Part shown: positions 16,208-24,429 of the stretch, piece by piece
Numbering within the stretch: position 1 is the first letter of the stretch
How the letters are laid out: every line of letters starts with the position of its first letter
Assembly (NCBI GenBank): GCA_964551735.1
Contig: CAZKEF010000001.1
Coordinates: forward strand, 124,001 to 188,000
Origin: DAOUAT01 sp964551735
GTDB lineage: Bacteria; Chloroflexota; Anaerolineae; CG2-30-64-16
Direction: 5' to 3'
DNA: 64,000 nucleotides
The notes under the pieces: model-generated
Databases searched by the model: none
What the model saw: the letters and a program-made list of their open reading frames with translations, nothing else
What the model was told of the DNA's origin: nothing
Made by a program: the position numbers and the translations under genes

Positions 16208-16991
16208 TACTGAGCTTCAACGCGTGAGAACGAGCGGCTGGCGCGCCGGCCTGGCCAACCTGCTGGGCAAAGAGAACCGCGTCTGGTGGGCCACGCGACG
16301 CTGGCTGGTGCATATCGTGGTGTGGACCGTCATCGTTAACGGCATGGTTGCGGCGATGGTGTTCGCCCTGGCGCCTATGGTCGGCGCGGATCCCCGTGGA
16401 ATCGGCGTCGACATGCTGATGAAGTTCGGGGGCATGGCTGTAGCGGTCGGCGCCATCATCCTGGTGCACGATGCGACCATCGGGGAGCGCCAGCTGGGCG
16501 TCACCGAGTGGCTGCTGTCCAAGCCCGTGTCGCGGCCGGCCTATGTGCTGTCCAAGCTGTTTGCACACAGTCTCGCCGTCCTGGTCATCCTGGTGGGCGT
16601 GCAGACCGCGCTGGGCTATGGCCTGCTCTGGCTGGCCGCGGGCGAGCCGCTGCCCCTGGGGCCCTTCCTGACCGGCGTGGCCGGCCTGGCGGTGAACGCG
16701 CTCTTCTTCCTGACCTTGACGCTGATGCTGGGCGTGCTGACCGCCAACCGGATCACCCTGCTGGGCGGGTCGTTGGGCGTGGCACTGCTGGGGTTTATGG
16801 CCGTGCCGTTGGGAGCGACCGCAAGCGCGTTCGTGATGCTGACGCCTTTCGCGCTGATCCACGTTCTGCCGGCCGCCGTCCTGGGGGCGCCATTGCCGCT
16901 GTCTATCTGGCTGACCATCGGCGTGACTGCCATCCTATCGGTCATCTTTGTGGTTGTGACCCTCGCCAGGTTTGAGCGGCTGGAGTTCTAG
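16197..16991 (+). CDS. ABC-2 type permease
   Basis: A 264-residue protein with six hydrophobic helices. It fits the NatB/ABC-2 permease pattern: two helices, then GERQLGVTEWLLSKPVSR, the cytoplasmic loop near the coupling helix that is common in this family. ATG 16197 is preferred because AAGGAGG lies 8 nt upstream. It ends with RFERLEF and a stop just before a terminator. A similar tail occurs in the relic at 20039-20122. Confidence 0.85.
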   Translation: MVANTELQRVRTSGWRAGLANLLGKENRVWWATRRWLVHIVVWTVIVNGMVAAMVFALAPMVGADPRGIGVDMLMKFGGMAVAVGAIILVHDATIGERQLGVTEWLLSKPVSRPAYVLSKLFAHSLAVLVILVGVQTALGYGLLWLAAGEPLPLGPFLTGVAGLAVNALFFLTLTLMLGVLTANRITLLGGSLGVALLGFMAVPLGATASAFVMLTPFALIHVLPAAVLGAPLPLSIWLTIGVTAILSVIFVVVTLARFERLEF

Positions 16992-17000
16992 CGGATGGGT

Positions 17001-17048
17001 AGATCAGGCTCCCATGCCGCCGAAGCGTCTGGCGTGGGAGCCTGATCT
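17001..17048. terminator. Long hairpin terminator after the ABC operon
   Basis: AGATCAGGCTCCCA (17001-17014) is perfectly complementary to TGGGAGCCTGATCT (17035-17048), with four more pairs inside. There is no long T-run, so efficiency is uncertain. Confidence 0.65.
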
Positions 17049-17074
17049 GCTGTTCTTCCCAGCCTTGACCATGC

Positions 17075-17103
17075 TTGCCAACCGCCCCTTGCTGTTGCAT
17101 AAT
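17075..17103 (+). promoter_or_regulatory. Promoter of the MalT-like regulator
   Basis: TTGCCA (17075-17080) and CATAAT (17098-17103) are spaced by 17 bp, about 50 bp before the start at 17154. The sequence is related to the kinase promoter at 7346-7375. Confidence 0.55.
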
Positions 17104-17153
17104 GGCGCGCGCGGTTGTTGTTCTCATCACCGGATGAGCAACGGGAGGCGCGC

Positions 17154-19898
17154 ATGGCTCTTACTCTGCTCGCAACCAAGCTCCACAGGCCGTGGCCGGC
17201 CGCTGGCCTGCTGGCGCGGGCCCGCCTGACCCAGCGCCTCGACGCAGGGTTGCGCAACGACCACCGCCTGTTCCTGGTCGTCGCGCCGGCGGGCTATGGC
17301 AAAACGACACTGATCACGGACTGGCTGGGCAAAACCGGCAACCCTTGCGCCTGGCTCTCGGTGGACGAGGCCGACAACGACCCGCACCGTTTCTTCAGCT
17401 ACATCGTGGCTGCTCTACAAACGCTCGGCCTGGACGTGGGCCAGCCGTTTCTGGACGCGTTCCCCGCGCTGCCTCAGTCCCCCGAAGCACTCGTCCATCC
17501 CTTGATCAATGAGGTCGCCGCCGCGAACCGGCCGATCATTCTGGCATTGGATGACTATCACCTGATCACGAACACCCTGATCCAGGACGCGATGGCGTTC
17601 TTGCTCGAACATGCCCCGCCGAACCTGCGCCTGGTCGTGCTGACCCGCGCCGATCCGCCTTTCTCGCTGCCGCGGCTGCGCGTGCGTGAGCTGATGACCG
17701 AGGTGCGGGATCGCGATCTGCGCTTCACGCCCGAGGAGATGGCGGCTTTCCTGAACATCTTTCATCGTCTGAGCTTGCCTGCCGACCAGATCGCGGCGCT
17801 CGAAGCGCGCACCGAGGGTTGGCCCGCCGGGGTGCAGTTGGCCGCCTTGTCGCTCCAGGGGAGCAGCGCAGAGCAGGCCGCGCAGTTCATCGCGGCGTTC
17901 AGCGGCAGCCACCACTACATCATGGACTATCTCTTCGACGAGGTTCTTCGCCGCCAGCCGGACGATGTACGCGGGTTCCTGCTGCAAACGTCCATCCTCG
18001 ACCGCATGTGTGCGCCCTTGTGCGAGGGGGTACTGTACAGAGGGGCAGAGGAGCAGGGGGGCAAGGGAGCAGGGGCAGCTTCTCCATCGCTTCCCACCGC
18101 CCTTTCTCCCCTCCCCCCCTTCTCCCTCCCTCAGGCCATCCTCGAACACCTCGAGCACTCCCATCTGTTCCTGATTCCGCTCGACGACGAGCGGCGCTGG
18201 TATCGCTATCACCCCCTTTTCATGGACGCTTTGCGACAACTGCTGGGCGCCTCCTTCCAGCCAGCGCAGATCGCTGGCCTGCACCGCCGCGCCAGTGGTT
18301 GGTTCAGGCAAAACGGGTTCGTCGCCGAAGCGGTTCACCACGCGCTGCGGGCAGGCGATCACCGATGGGCTGCCCAGGTTGTGGAGGAAAACGCGTGGGC
18401 GATGGTGCGGCATGGGGAACTCGCCACCCTGGAGCAGTGGCTTCTCGCGTTGCCTGATGACGCTATTGCGGCACATCCCTGGCTGCGCATCTACTACGCG
18501 TGGGCGCTGTTGTTTCAAGACGCACGAGCCGCAGAAGGCCAGTTGCAGGCAGTTGAACATCGGCCACAGGCAAGGGACAGGACCACTCTGCCGGCAGAGA
18601 TGCAGGGTCATATCACAGCCATCCGGGCCTGGATTGCCTACCTGAACGGCGACGCCGACCGCGCGGTCCTCCTGTCCCGCCAGGCGCTGGAAGATTACCC
18701 ACAGATGGATGCGGCTGTCAGCAGCGGATTGGTGGCGATCACGGGGGAAGGGTGTCTGCTGCGAAACGACTTCCCTGGCGGGTTGCGCGCCTACGCCGAG
18801 GCTGCCGAGCTGGCCCGTTCGAGCGGCAACATCATGCTGGAAGTCGCCGCGCGCACCTCGCTGGGGGATGTGACCGAGTGGATGGGGCGTCTGCGCGAGG
18901 CGGAGGCGATCTACCAGGAAGCGCTGCGGAAATCCTTGCAGCACAAGTCTCCTGCGGCGGCGCAGGCGTATCTCTGCCTGGCTGGCGTACATCGCGAGTG
19001 GAACGAACTGGCGTCTGCTAAGTTTTTCGCCGAGAGAACCATCGAATCGAGTCGCATGTGGGGAGTCGCAGATACGCTGGCATGTGGCTATATCACTTTG
19101 GCGGATATACTTCAGGCGCAGCATGATGTCGCTGGGGCGAATCGCGCCCTGGCAGAAGCGAACCAGATCATCAACGAGCATCCCCACGAGGTGCGCTCCG
19201 TACGGTGGATCGGCGCCGTTCGTGCAAGGCTGTGGCTGGCGCAGGGCAAGCTGGATGACGCCCGCCGCTGGGCTGAGTCACGCGAGCTGAACGCAGAAAC
19301 GGAGCCCGATCTCCGGCACGAGGTCGAATTGCTTGCATTGGTGCGCATACTTCTGGCAGAAGGCCGGCTGGATCGAGCGCTTCATTTGGTAGCGCGCCTT
19401 CAGACCGCGATAGAATCCACAGGACGGCAGGGCAGCTTGATCGAGGCCCTGGTTCTCCGAGCGGTCGCGCTGGAGGCGCAGGCAAACAAGCCATCTGCCC
19501 TCCTCACCTTGGCGCAAGCCTTGAGCCTCGCGCGCCCCGAAGGCTACGTGCGCGTGTTTCTCGATGAAGGCAAGCCGATGGAGCGCTTGCTGAAAGCTGC
19601 GATCACCCAATGGAAAGACCAAGACCTCCTTGCCTACGCCCGCAAACTGCTGGCAGCCTTCAACGATGACATCGAGCCAACCCCCTCGGCTCAGCCACCG
19701 CATCCAGGCATCCTGAGCGAGCGCGAGCTGGAAGTGCTGCGCCTGATGGCGGCCGGTCGCTCGAACCAGGAGATCGCCGATGCGCTGGTCATCGCCATCG
19801 GGACGGCCAAGCGGCACACCGCTAACATCTTCGATCGGCTGGATGTGCGCAACCGCACCGAAGCGGTGGCCAAAGCGCGGCAGTTGCGCCTGCTCTGA
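17154..19898 (+). CDS. MalT-like (LAL-type) LuxR-family transcriptional regulator
   Basis: A 914-residue protein with the MalT layout: an N-terminal STAND-type ATPase (Walker A APAGYGKTT at residues 44-52, Walker B LALDDYH), a winged-helix region, a long helical TPR-like sensor, and a C-terminal LuxR HTH (LSERELEVLRLMAAGRSNQEI ... GTAKRHTANIFDRL, in two blocks). Family members bind ATP and an inducer, then activate transcription. An in-frame tract of G-rich then C-rich repeat DNA (18045-18130) is inserted between the ATPase and helical parts and encodes a Gly/Ser/Pro linker. ATG 17154 follows GGGAGG. It is a single gene between two terminators. The inducer is unknown. Confidence 0.92.
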   Translation: MALTLLATKLHRPWPAAGLLARARLTQRLDAGLRNDHRLFLVVAPAGYGKTTLITDWLGKTGNPCAWLSVDEADNDPHRFFSYIVAALQTLGLDVGQPFLDAFPALPQSPEALVHPLINEVAAANRPIILALDDYHLITNTLIQDAMAFLLEHAPPNLRLVVLTRADPPFSLPRLRVRELMTEVRDRDLRFTPEEMAAFLNIFHRLSLPADQIAALEARTEGWPAGVQLAALSLQGSSAEQAAQFIAAFSGSHHYIMDYLFDEVLRRQPDDVRGFLLQTSILDRMCAPLCEGVLYRGAEEQGGKGAGAASPSLPTALSPLPPFSLPQAILEHLEHSHLFLIPLDDERRWYRYHPLFMDALRQLLGASFQPAQIAGLHRRASGWFRQNGFVAEAVHHALRAGDHRWAAQVVEENAWAMVRHGELATLEQWLLALPDDAIAAHPWLRIYYAWALLFQDARAAEGQLQAVEHRPQARDRTTLPAEMQGHITAIRAWIAYLNGDADRAVLLSRQALEDYPQMDAAVSSGLVAITGEGCLLRNDFPGGLRAYAEAAELARSSGNIMLEVAARTSLGDVTEWMGRLREAEAIYQEALRKSLQHKSPAAAQAYLCLAGVHREWNELASAKFFAERTIESSRMWGVADTLACGYITLADILQAQHDVAGANRALAEANQIINEHPHEVRSVRWIGAVRARLWLAQGKLDDARRWAESRELNAETEPDLRHEVELLALVRILLAEGRLDRALHLVARLQTAIESTGRQGSLIEALVLRAVALEAQANKPSALLTLAQALSLARPEGYVRVFLDEGKPMERLLKAAITQWKDQDLLAYARKLLAAFNDDIEPTPSAQPPHPGILSERELEVLRLMAAGRSNQEIADALVIAIGTAKRHTANIFDRLDVRNRTEAVAKARQLRLL
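18045..18130. repeat. Low-complexity GGAGCAGGGG / CTCCCCTCCCC insert within the regulator
   Basis: A purine-rich run (AGAGGAGCAGGGGGGCAAGG and onward) is followed by a pyrimidine-rich run. It is like an intergenic repeat, but it is in frame and free of stops. It encodes EEQGGKGAGAASPSLP and further Ser/Pro residues. Confidence 0.65.
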
Positions 19899-19965
19899 AA
19901 AACACCGACCGACGATCGGCGACCGCTGACCGCCGCATCATCAGCGGCCGTGGCGACGCGTTTTT

Positions 19966-19996
19966 AAAGAAGCCCAGGGGATCCTGGGCTTCTTTT
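19966..19996. terminator. Strong bidirectional-type terminator after the regulator
   Basis: AAAGAAGCCCAGG (19966-19978) pairs perfectly with CCTGGGCTTCTTT (19983-19995) around a GGAT loop and is followed by T. A TTTTT run also precedes it. Confidence 0.85.
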
Positions 19997-20038
19997 GCTG
20001 CCCGCGACAGGATCAACCCCAGATACATATTTCGACAC

Positions 20039-20122
20039 ATGACAAGCAGGCCGGTTGAGGACTATGCTGTGTACGAACGAAGCGGAGACATCAAGCAGAA
20101 GTTCGAGCGACTGGAGTTCTGA
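20039..20122 (+). pseudogene. Possible remnant of an ABC permease 3' end
   Basis: A 27-codon frame ends KFERLEF-stop. This is almost the same as the end of the permease at 16991 (RFERLEF-stop), and the DNA around it (GAGCGACTGGAGTTCT) is alike. No convincing ribosome site precedes it. It may be a scar of a lost exporter permease whose downstream genes (20127 onward) remain. The evidence is short and could be chance. Confidence 0.35.
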
Positions 20123-20126
20123 AAGG

Positions 20127-20378
20127 ATGAACAAACAACCGTGGAGTCAACCACAGGTATACGAGATCAGGTTTCAGGGCCACTTGAGCCTGCGCCGTGC
20201 GCAGATGTTCGAAGGCCTGGAAATGGTTCAAGAGCCAGGCGGCGACACCGTGCTGACCGGCCCGGTGCTCGACCAGGCGGCGCTGCACGGCATCCTGGCC
20301 AGGATCCGCGACCTGGGCGTGCCGCTGTTGTCAGTCAGGCGGTTGTCGGCGGATGACGCCGATGTAGATGCGATTTGA
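20127..20378 (+). CDS. Conserved small protein of unknown function (83 aa)
   Basis: ATG 20127 follows GAAAGG. The product (MNKQPWSQPQVYEIRFQGHL ... LTGPVLDQAALHGILARIRDLG) is compact, soluble and beta-alpha in character. It resembles a small family I associate with Chloroflexota and Actinobacteria, often near ABC exporter or regulator genes, with the pattern Y-E-I-R-x-x-G-H-L and L-H-G-x-L-x-x-I-R-D-L-G. Function is unknown. It is probably cotranscribed with the two genes that follow. Confidence 0.65.
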   Translation: MNKQPWSQPQVYEIRFQGHLSLRRAQMFEGLEMVQEPGGDTVLTGPVLDQAALHGILARIRDLGVPLLSVRRLSADDADVDAI

Positions 20379-20425
20379 AATGCGTCGTGATTCCCAACCA
20401 CCTTCATGTTCCGCAAGGAGAAAGG

Positions 20426-20614
20426 ATGTGTCTGATGGACAAGTCAAAGATGTCGGTGATCTTGCTGGCTGCGCTCGGAGTTCTCGTCGTGTTGTCCGCT
20501 GTGGGCAAGGCCCTCATCGCGAGGGAATGGTGGACCTTCCTGTTCGTGCTGTCCGCCATGGCGTTCGCTGTAGCGCTGGTTCTGTTCGTGGCTCGGAAAG
20601 TCCTGCGCGCGTAG
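20426..20614 (+). CDS. Small two-helix membrane protein
   Basis: A 62-residue product with two hydrophobic stretches (about residues 10-27 and 35-57) and a basic C-terminus (ARKVLRA). AAGGAG lies five bases before ATG 20426; ATG 20435 is an alternative. No family was recognised. It lies between the 83-residue protein and the CPBP protease, with short gaps, so it is probably part of that operon. Confidence 0.55.
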   Translation: MCLMDKSKMSVILLAALGVLVVLSAVGKALIAREWWTFLFVLSAMAFAVALVLFVARKVLRA

Positions 20615-20630
20615 AAAGGAACGGTGTGAC

Positions 20631-21554
20631 ATGACAACGCCACAAATCGGAAGACTCTCGGATCAGATCCGCAGTGAAGCGCCGGTGACCTCCACGAAGG
20701 CAAAGCTGCTGGCTCTCCTTGAGGTTTCGCTGGTGTTCGCCCTGATAGTGACCTTGCTCAAGGCTCTGCGCGCAACGGCCATCGTGGGGTGGGAGAATCA
20801 GCATCTCGGCTGGTCCTACACCGGGATGCTGATCCTGGCGGGCATCCCGCTCCTGGCCGCCTGGCTGACGCGGCGGCGCTGGGCGGAGTACGGGGTCTCC
20901 CTGGCGAACTGGCCGACCAACCTCGACATCGGCCTGAAGGCCTTCCTGGTCGCGCTGATCCCGATGGTGTTGGGTGTGGGGGTCGCGATGCAGGTGGGGT
21001 GGGATTACAGGCGGATCAACGGCGGTGTTTTCGCCGCGCTGATGGAGGTTGTCGCCCTAGCGCTGATGATCTGGCTCCTGAACCGTCAGAAGCGGGTCGC
21101 GTCCGGCCGCAGGAACCTGATCTCCATCCTCGTGCTGCTGCTGCTCCCGATCGGCGTGGCGCTGGCCCTGGGCAAGCTGAGCGCGGTGCTCGCCTCAACG
21201 GTCGTCTGGCAGTTCGTCTTTTCGGGGTTCGGGGAGGAGTTTGCCTTCCGCGGCTACTTCCAGTCGCGGCTGAACCAGGCCTTCGGCCGGCCGCTGCGGC
21301 TGTTCGGTATCCAGTTCGGCGTTGGCCTGTTCATCGCCTCCCTGCTGTTCGGGCTCTTGCATGCGTTCAACACGTTCGATCCCACAGTCGGATGGTCATC
21401 CTTTGCATGGGGTTGGGGGCTCTGGACGTTCGCAGGCGGGCTGTTCTTCGGTGCGATCCGCGAAAAGACCGGTTCGCTGGTCGCACCGGGCATCGCCCAC
21501 GGCTTGCCGGATGCGGTCGGCGAGGCGTTGATGAAGGTTTTCGGCTGGATGTGA
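20631..21554 (+). CDS. CPBP-family intramembrane protease
   Basis: A 307-residue membrane protein with about eight helices. The CPBP motifs are GEEFAFRGYFQ (Glu-Glu...Arg), LFGLLHAF (His) and APGIAHGLPD (His). AAAGGAACGG lies before the ATG. It is the second of three CPBP proteins in the window and is not closely similar to the one at 11548. Its role is unknown; the small membrane and soluble genes just before it may encode partners. Confidence 0.87.
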   Translation: MTTPQIGRLSDQIRSEAPVTSTKAKLLALLEVSLVFALIVTLLKALRATAIVGWENQHLGWSYTGMLILAGIPLLAAWLTRRRWAEYGVSLANWPTNLDIGLKAFLVALIPMVLGVGVAMQVGWDYRRINGGVFAALMEVVALALMIWLLNRQKRVASGRRNLISILVLLLLPIGVALALGKLSAVLASTVVWQFVFSGFGEEFAFRGYFQSRLNQAFGRPLRLFGIQFGVGLFIASLLFGLLHAFNTFDPTVGWSSFAWGWGLWTFAGGLFFGAIREKTGSLVAPGIAHGLPDAVGEALMKVFGWM

Positions 21555-21589
21555 CAGCGCTGGAGCTCAGATCTCGGTGGGGCTTGAGC

Positions 21590-21617
21590 TTGACATCCCA
21601 CGCGGCGCCGTTATACT
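21590..21617 (+). promoter_or_regulatory. Sigma70-type promoter for PIG-L copy 2
   Basis: TTGACA (21590-21595) and TATACT (21612-21617) are separated by 16 bp, 52 bp before the start at 21670. Confidence 0.65.
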
Positions 21618-21669
21618 GCCTCCACAACTCGGCCGGACCAGCCGCTGGCCGTGGAGGGTGATAACAGGG

Positions 21670-22566
21670 ATGAGCAGGGAACCGATCTGGGCGCCCGGCG
21701 CGACGCCCCCGCCGCCGGGCCAGCGCGTGCTGCTGGCGGTCTTCGCGCACCCCGACGACGAATCGTTCGGGCCGGGCGGCACGCTGGCGCGCTACGCCGC
21801 GGAGGGCGTGACGGTGTGGCTGGTCTGCGGCACCGATGGCGACGCCGGGACCGTGGACGCCGCAAAGCTGGAAGGCTATGCCAGCACGAGCCAACTGCGC
21901 GCGGCCGAGTTGTGCTGCGCGGCGCAGACGTTGGGGCTGGCCGGGGTGGACTGGCTGGGCTATCGCGACAGCGGCATGGCCGGCGCGCCGGAGAACCAGC
22001 ACCCCGACAGCCTGGTGCAGGCGCCGCTGGATCAGCTCGTCGGCCAGCTCGTGGCCTCGATCCGCCGCCACCGGCCGCAGGTGATCCTCTGCGACAACCG
22101 GCACGGCGGCTACGGCCACCCCGACCACATCAAGCTGCACCAGGCGACCATGCTGGCGGTCGCGGCCGCGGCCGACCCGGCGCGTTACCTCGCGGCCGGC
22201 ACGGCGCACCGCGTCGAAGCGGTGTACCATCCCGCGTTCACCGCCGGGCTGCTGAAGGTGATCGTGCGCCTGATGCCGCTCTTCGGCCGCGACCCGCGGC
22301 GCTTTGGCCGCAACCACGACATTGACCTGCTGCAGGTGATCAGTTGGGAGGCGCCCGTCCACGCGCGGATTGACATCAGCCACCACCTGGAGGTCAAACA
22401 GCGGGCGTCGGCCTGCCACGAAAGCCAGGCCGGGCCGGGCGGCATGTTCCGCTGGCTGCCGAAGTTCATTTTACGGCGCATGAACAGCACCGAGAGCTTC
22501 ACGCAGGCGATCCCTGCGCCGGGGAAGGGGGTGCGGCGGGAGTTGTTTTTGGAGGCAGGGGCATAA
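21670..22566 (+). CDS. PIG-L (LmbE-like) zinc deacetylase, copy 2
   Basis: A 298-residue protein with AHPDDE (residues 26-31) and HPDH (150-153). It is the near-identical paralogue of the gene at 4417-5313. Differences are confined to the first ~90 bp (four base changes), the last ~15 bp and the 3' flank, while the middle looks identical. This fits a recent duplication followed by gene conversion, or a mis-assembly. Unlike copy 1 it has its own good promoter. The substrate is unknown. Confidence 0.9.
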   Translation: MSREPIWAPGATPPPPGQRVLLAVFAHPDDESFGPGGTLARYAAEGVTVWLVCGTDGDAGTVDAAKLEGYASTSQLRAAELCCAAQTLGLAGVDWLGYRDSGMAGAPENQHPDSLVQAPLDQLVGQLVASIRRHRPQVILCDNRHGGYGHPDHIKLHQATMLAVAAAADPARYLAAGTAHRVEAVYHPAFTAGLLKVIVRLMPLFGRDPRRFGRNHDIDLLQVISWEAPVHARIDISHHLEVKQRASACHESQAGPGGMFRWLPKFILRRMNSTESFTQAIPAPGKGVRRELFLEAGA

Positions 22567-22628
22567 TCGGCGGGACTCTTTCGCTTGGCAGAAGGCGCGC
22601 ACCTGACTACCCACTCGTCCAATCCCCG

Positions 22629-22664
22629 AACTCCCCAGTTGGCCGATGCCGCCGGGGAGTTTTC
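22629..22664 (+). terminator. Hairpin terminator after PIG-L copy 2
   Basis: AACTCCCC (22629-22636) pairs with GGGGAGTT (22654-22661), the same structure as at 5376-5408. The duplicated DNA ends shortly after, at about TTGTAT (22672). Confidence 0.7.
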
Positions 22665-22730
22665 GTTGTATGGTGGCAGGTGGGGGTTGCAGGCGCTCTG
22701 CCCGAGAACCAACGCCCAAAGAAGGTAGTG

Positions 22731-24413
22731 ATGAAACACCGTGTGATGAACCGCAACGTGGTTGCAGCCATGCTGATCCTGCTGCTGTTCCAGTGCAGCG
22801 CGGTGCAGGCCGCCACGGACGTTGGCGGTGAAGAAACACCTTCGCGCTGCACAGTGTTCACCGTGTCGAAGGGCGGTCAGGTCTTCTTCGGCGGCAACGA
22901 CGACTACATCAACCGCGACAGCTACTACTGGGTTGATCGGGGCAGCGCACAGAGCTATGGCGCCATCTGGATCGGCACGCCCGACAACGTGCAGCAGGGG
23001 GTCAACGAGAAGGGCCTGGCCTACGATGCCAATGGCCTGCCGCGCGTGGATGTCAATCCCCACCGCGAGCGGGCCCCGGTTGCTGGCGACTACAGCAGCT
23101 ACCCCATCCACATCCTGCACGAGTGCGCCACCGTCGAGGAAGTGATCGCCTGGGTCAACACGCACCAGTGGCACGCCTACATGCACGATCAGATGCAGTT
23201 CGCCGATGCCACCGGCGACGCGGTGATCATCAGCGCGGGCGCCGACGGCGAGGTGGCCTTCACCCGCAAGCCCCAGGGTGACGGCTACCTGGTCTCCACC
23301 AATTTCAACGTCGCCAACCCCGCCAACAGCTATGGCTACCCCTGCCCGCGCTACCAGACGGCGCAGAAGCGGCTGGGCAGGCTGGTGGATCGGGCGGGTG
23401 AGCTGACCGCCCAAGACGCCGTCAGTGTGCTGGATGCCGTCCATGTGGAGGGCGCCAGTTGGACCATCGAATCGCTGGTCGCCGACCTGCCCAATGGGAT
23501 CGTATACCTCTACTACTTCCATCAGTTCGACAGGCCGGTAGTTTTGAACGTGGCGGAGGAGATCGCCAGGGGGCGCGCCGGCGGGCCGTTGAGCGCGTTG
23601 TTCCCCGAGGACGTGCGGCAGGAGGCAGCGCGGCGCTACCAGCGCATCCAGTCTGGAAGAAACGAGTGGCAGACGTTAGGTCAGGCCTGGCTTGGCCTGG
23701 TGCTGGCCAGCCTGATCGTGCTGATCATCGGTTGGATCAAGAAGCGCAAGGGAATGATTTTCTGGATCCCGGTCATGGCCATCTTCGGCCCGTTGGGCCT
23801 GCTGATCTGGCTGATCGCCGGACGCGGGCAGAGCACCGGCAACGGGCGGGCAGCCCTGGTGGAAGCCGCGGGGGATGTGGCCCCGACCGTCGTAGCGTTC
23901 ATCGTGGCAGCGGTCGGGCTCGTACTGGTCCCGGCAGCCCTGGCCTCGCAGACTCTACAGCTCCTACTGTTCTTCGGCTTGCCGCCCCTCGTCGGACTGT
24001 TCGTGTTCCAGGGACCGCTGCTGGCTATCGCCGCAAGGAGAGGCTATCCCCGCACGCTCCTTCAACGGCTGCCGCATACCTGGATCGCTGCCAACCTGGG
24101 GATGGCGGGGATCTTCGCGCCGGCGATACTGTTGGCAAACCTGAGCGCACAACTGCCACTGCCGCCCTGGATCGTGGTGGCCTGGTGGGGATGCACCGTC
24201 GTGAGCTCGCTGGCGGCGCTACTTCTGCTCCTGCTCTACGAAAGCTGGTGCCTGCGCCGCGGCTATCGGGCGTGGAGCGTCCTGGCCTGGGGGGAGGGTG
24301 AGGTCGCCTCGGGCCCGTGGCGCAAGCTGTGGTGGTGGGTCCTGCTGAGCTACGCCGCTTTGATCGGTGGCGTGGTTCTTAATGGGGTCATCCAACAGAT
24401 GCTTCAGGGGTGA
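22731..24413 (+). CDS. Ntn hydrolase (choloylglycine/C45-like) with C-terminal membrane domain
   Basis: A 560-residue protein. A signal peptide-like helix (about residues 7-26) is followed by SRCTVFTVSKGGQVFFGGND, where Cys40 fits the N-terminal nucleophile of choloylglycine/linear-amide hydrolases and the downstream N-D matches the family's conserved pair. The hydrolase region runs to about residue 300. It is followed by about eight hydrophobic helices. The predicted reaction is hydrolysis of an amide outside the membrane, with autoprocessing before Cys40. Its fusion to a polytopic domain is unusual. Start ATG 22731 has AAGAAGG upstream. It converges with the ArsR gene 16 bp away. Confidence 0.72.
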   Translation: MKHRVMNRNVVAAMLILLLFQCSAVQAATDVGGEETPSRCTVFTVSKGGQVFFGGNDDYINRDSYYWVDRGSAQSYGAIWIGTPDNVQQGVNEKGLAYDANGLPRVDVNPHRERAPVAGDYSSYPIHILHECATVEEVIAWVNTHQWHAYMHDQMQFADATGDAVIISAGADGEVAFTRKPQGDGYLVSTNFNVANPANSYGYPCPRYQTAQKRLGRLVDRAGELTAQDAVSVLDAVHVEGASWTIESLVADLPNGIVYLYYFHQFDRPVVLNVAEEIARGRAGGPLSALFPEDVRQEAARRYQRIQSGRNEWQTLGQAWLGLVLASLIVLIIGWIKKRKGMIFWIPVMAIFGPLGLLIWLIAGRGQSTGNGRAALVEAAGDVAPTVVAFIVAAVGLVLVPAALASQTLQLLLFFGLPPLVGLFVFQGPLLAIAARRGYPRTLLQRLPHTWIAANLGMAGIFAPAILLANLSAQLPLPPWIVVAWWGCTVVSSLAALLLLLLYESWCLRRGYRAWSVLAWGEGEVASGPWRKLWWWVLLSYAALIGGVVLNGVIQQMLQG

Positions 24414-24429
24414 AGCATGTCTCACCACC

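Noticed and set aside
17415..19187. Long open frame on the minus strand opposite the MalT-like gene (about 590 codons)
   Set aside because: It is an antisense by-product of GC-rich codon use. The product is rich in Gln/Arg/His with no domain, and the plus frame has clear ATPase and HTH motifs.
4417..22566. Composite transposon bordered by the two PIG-L copies
   Set aside because: No transposase or terminal inverted repeats were found, and the copies look like gene duplication with conversion.
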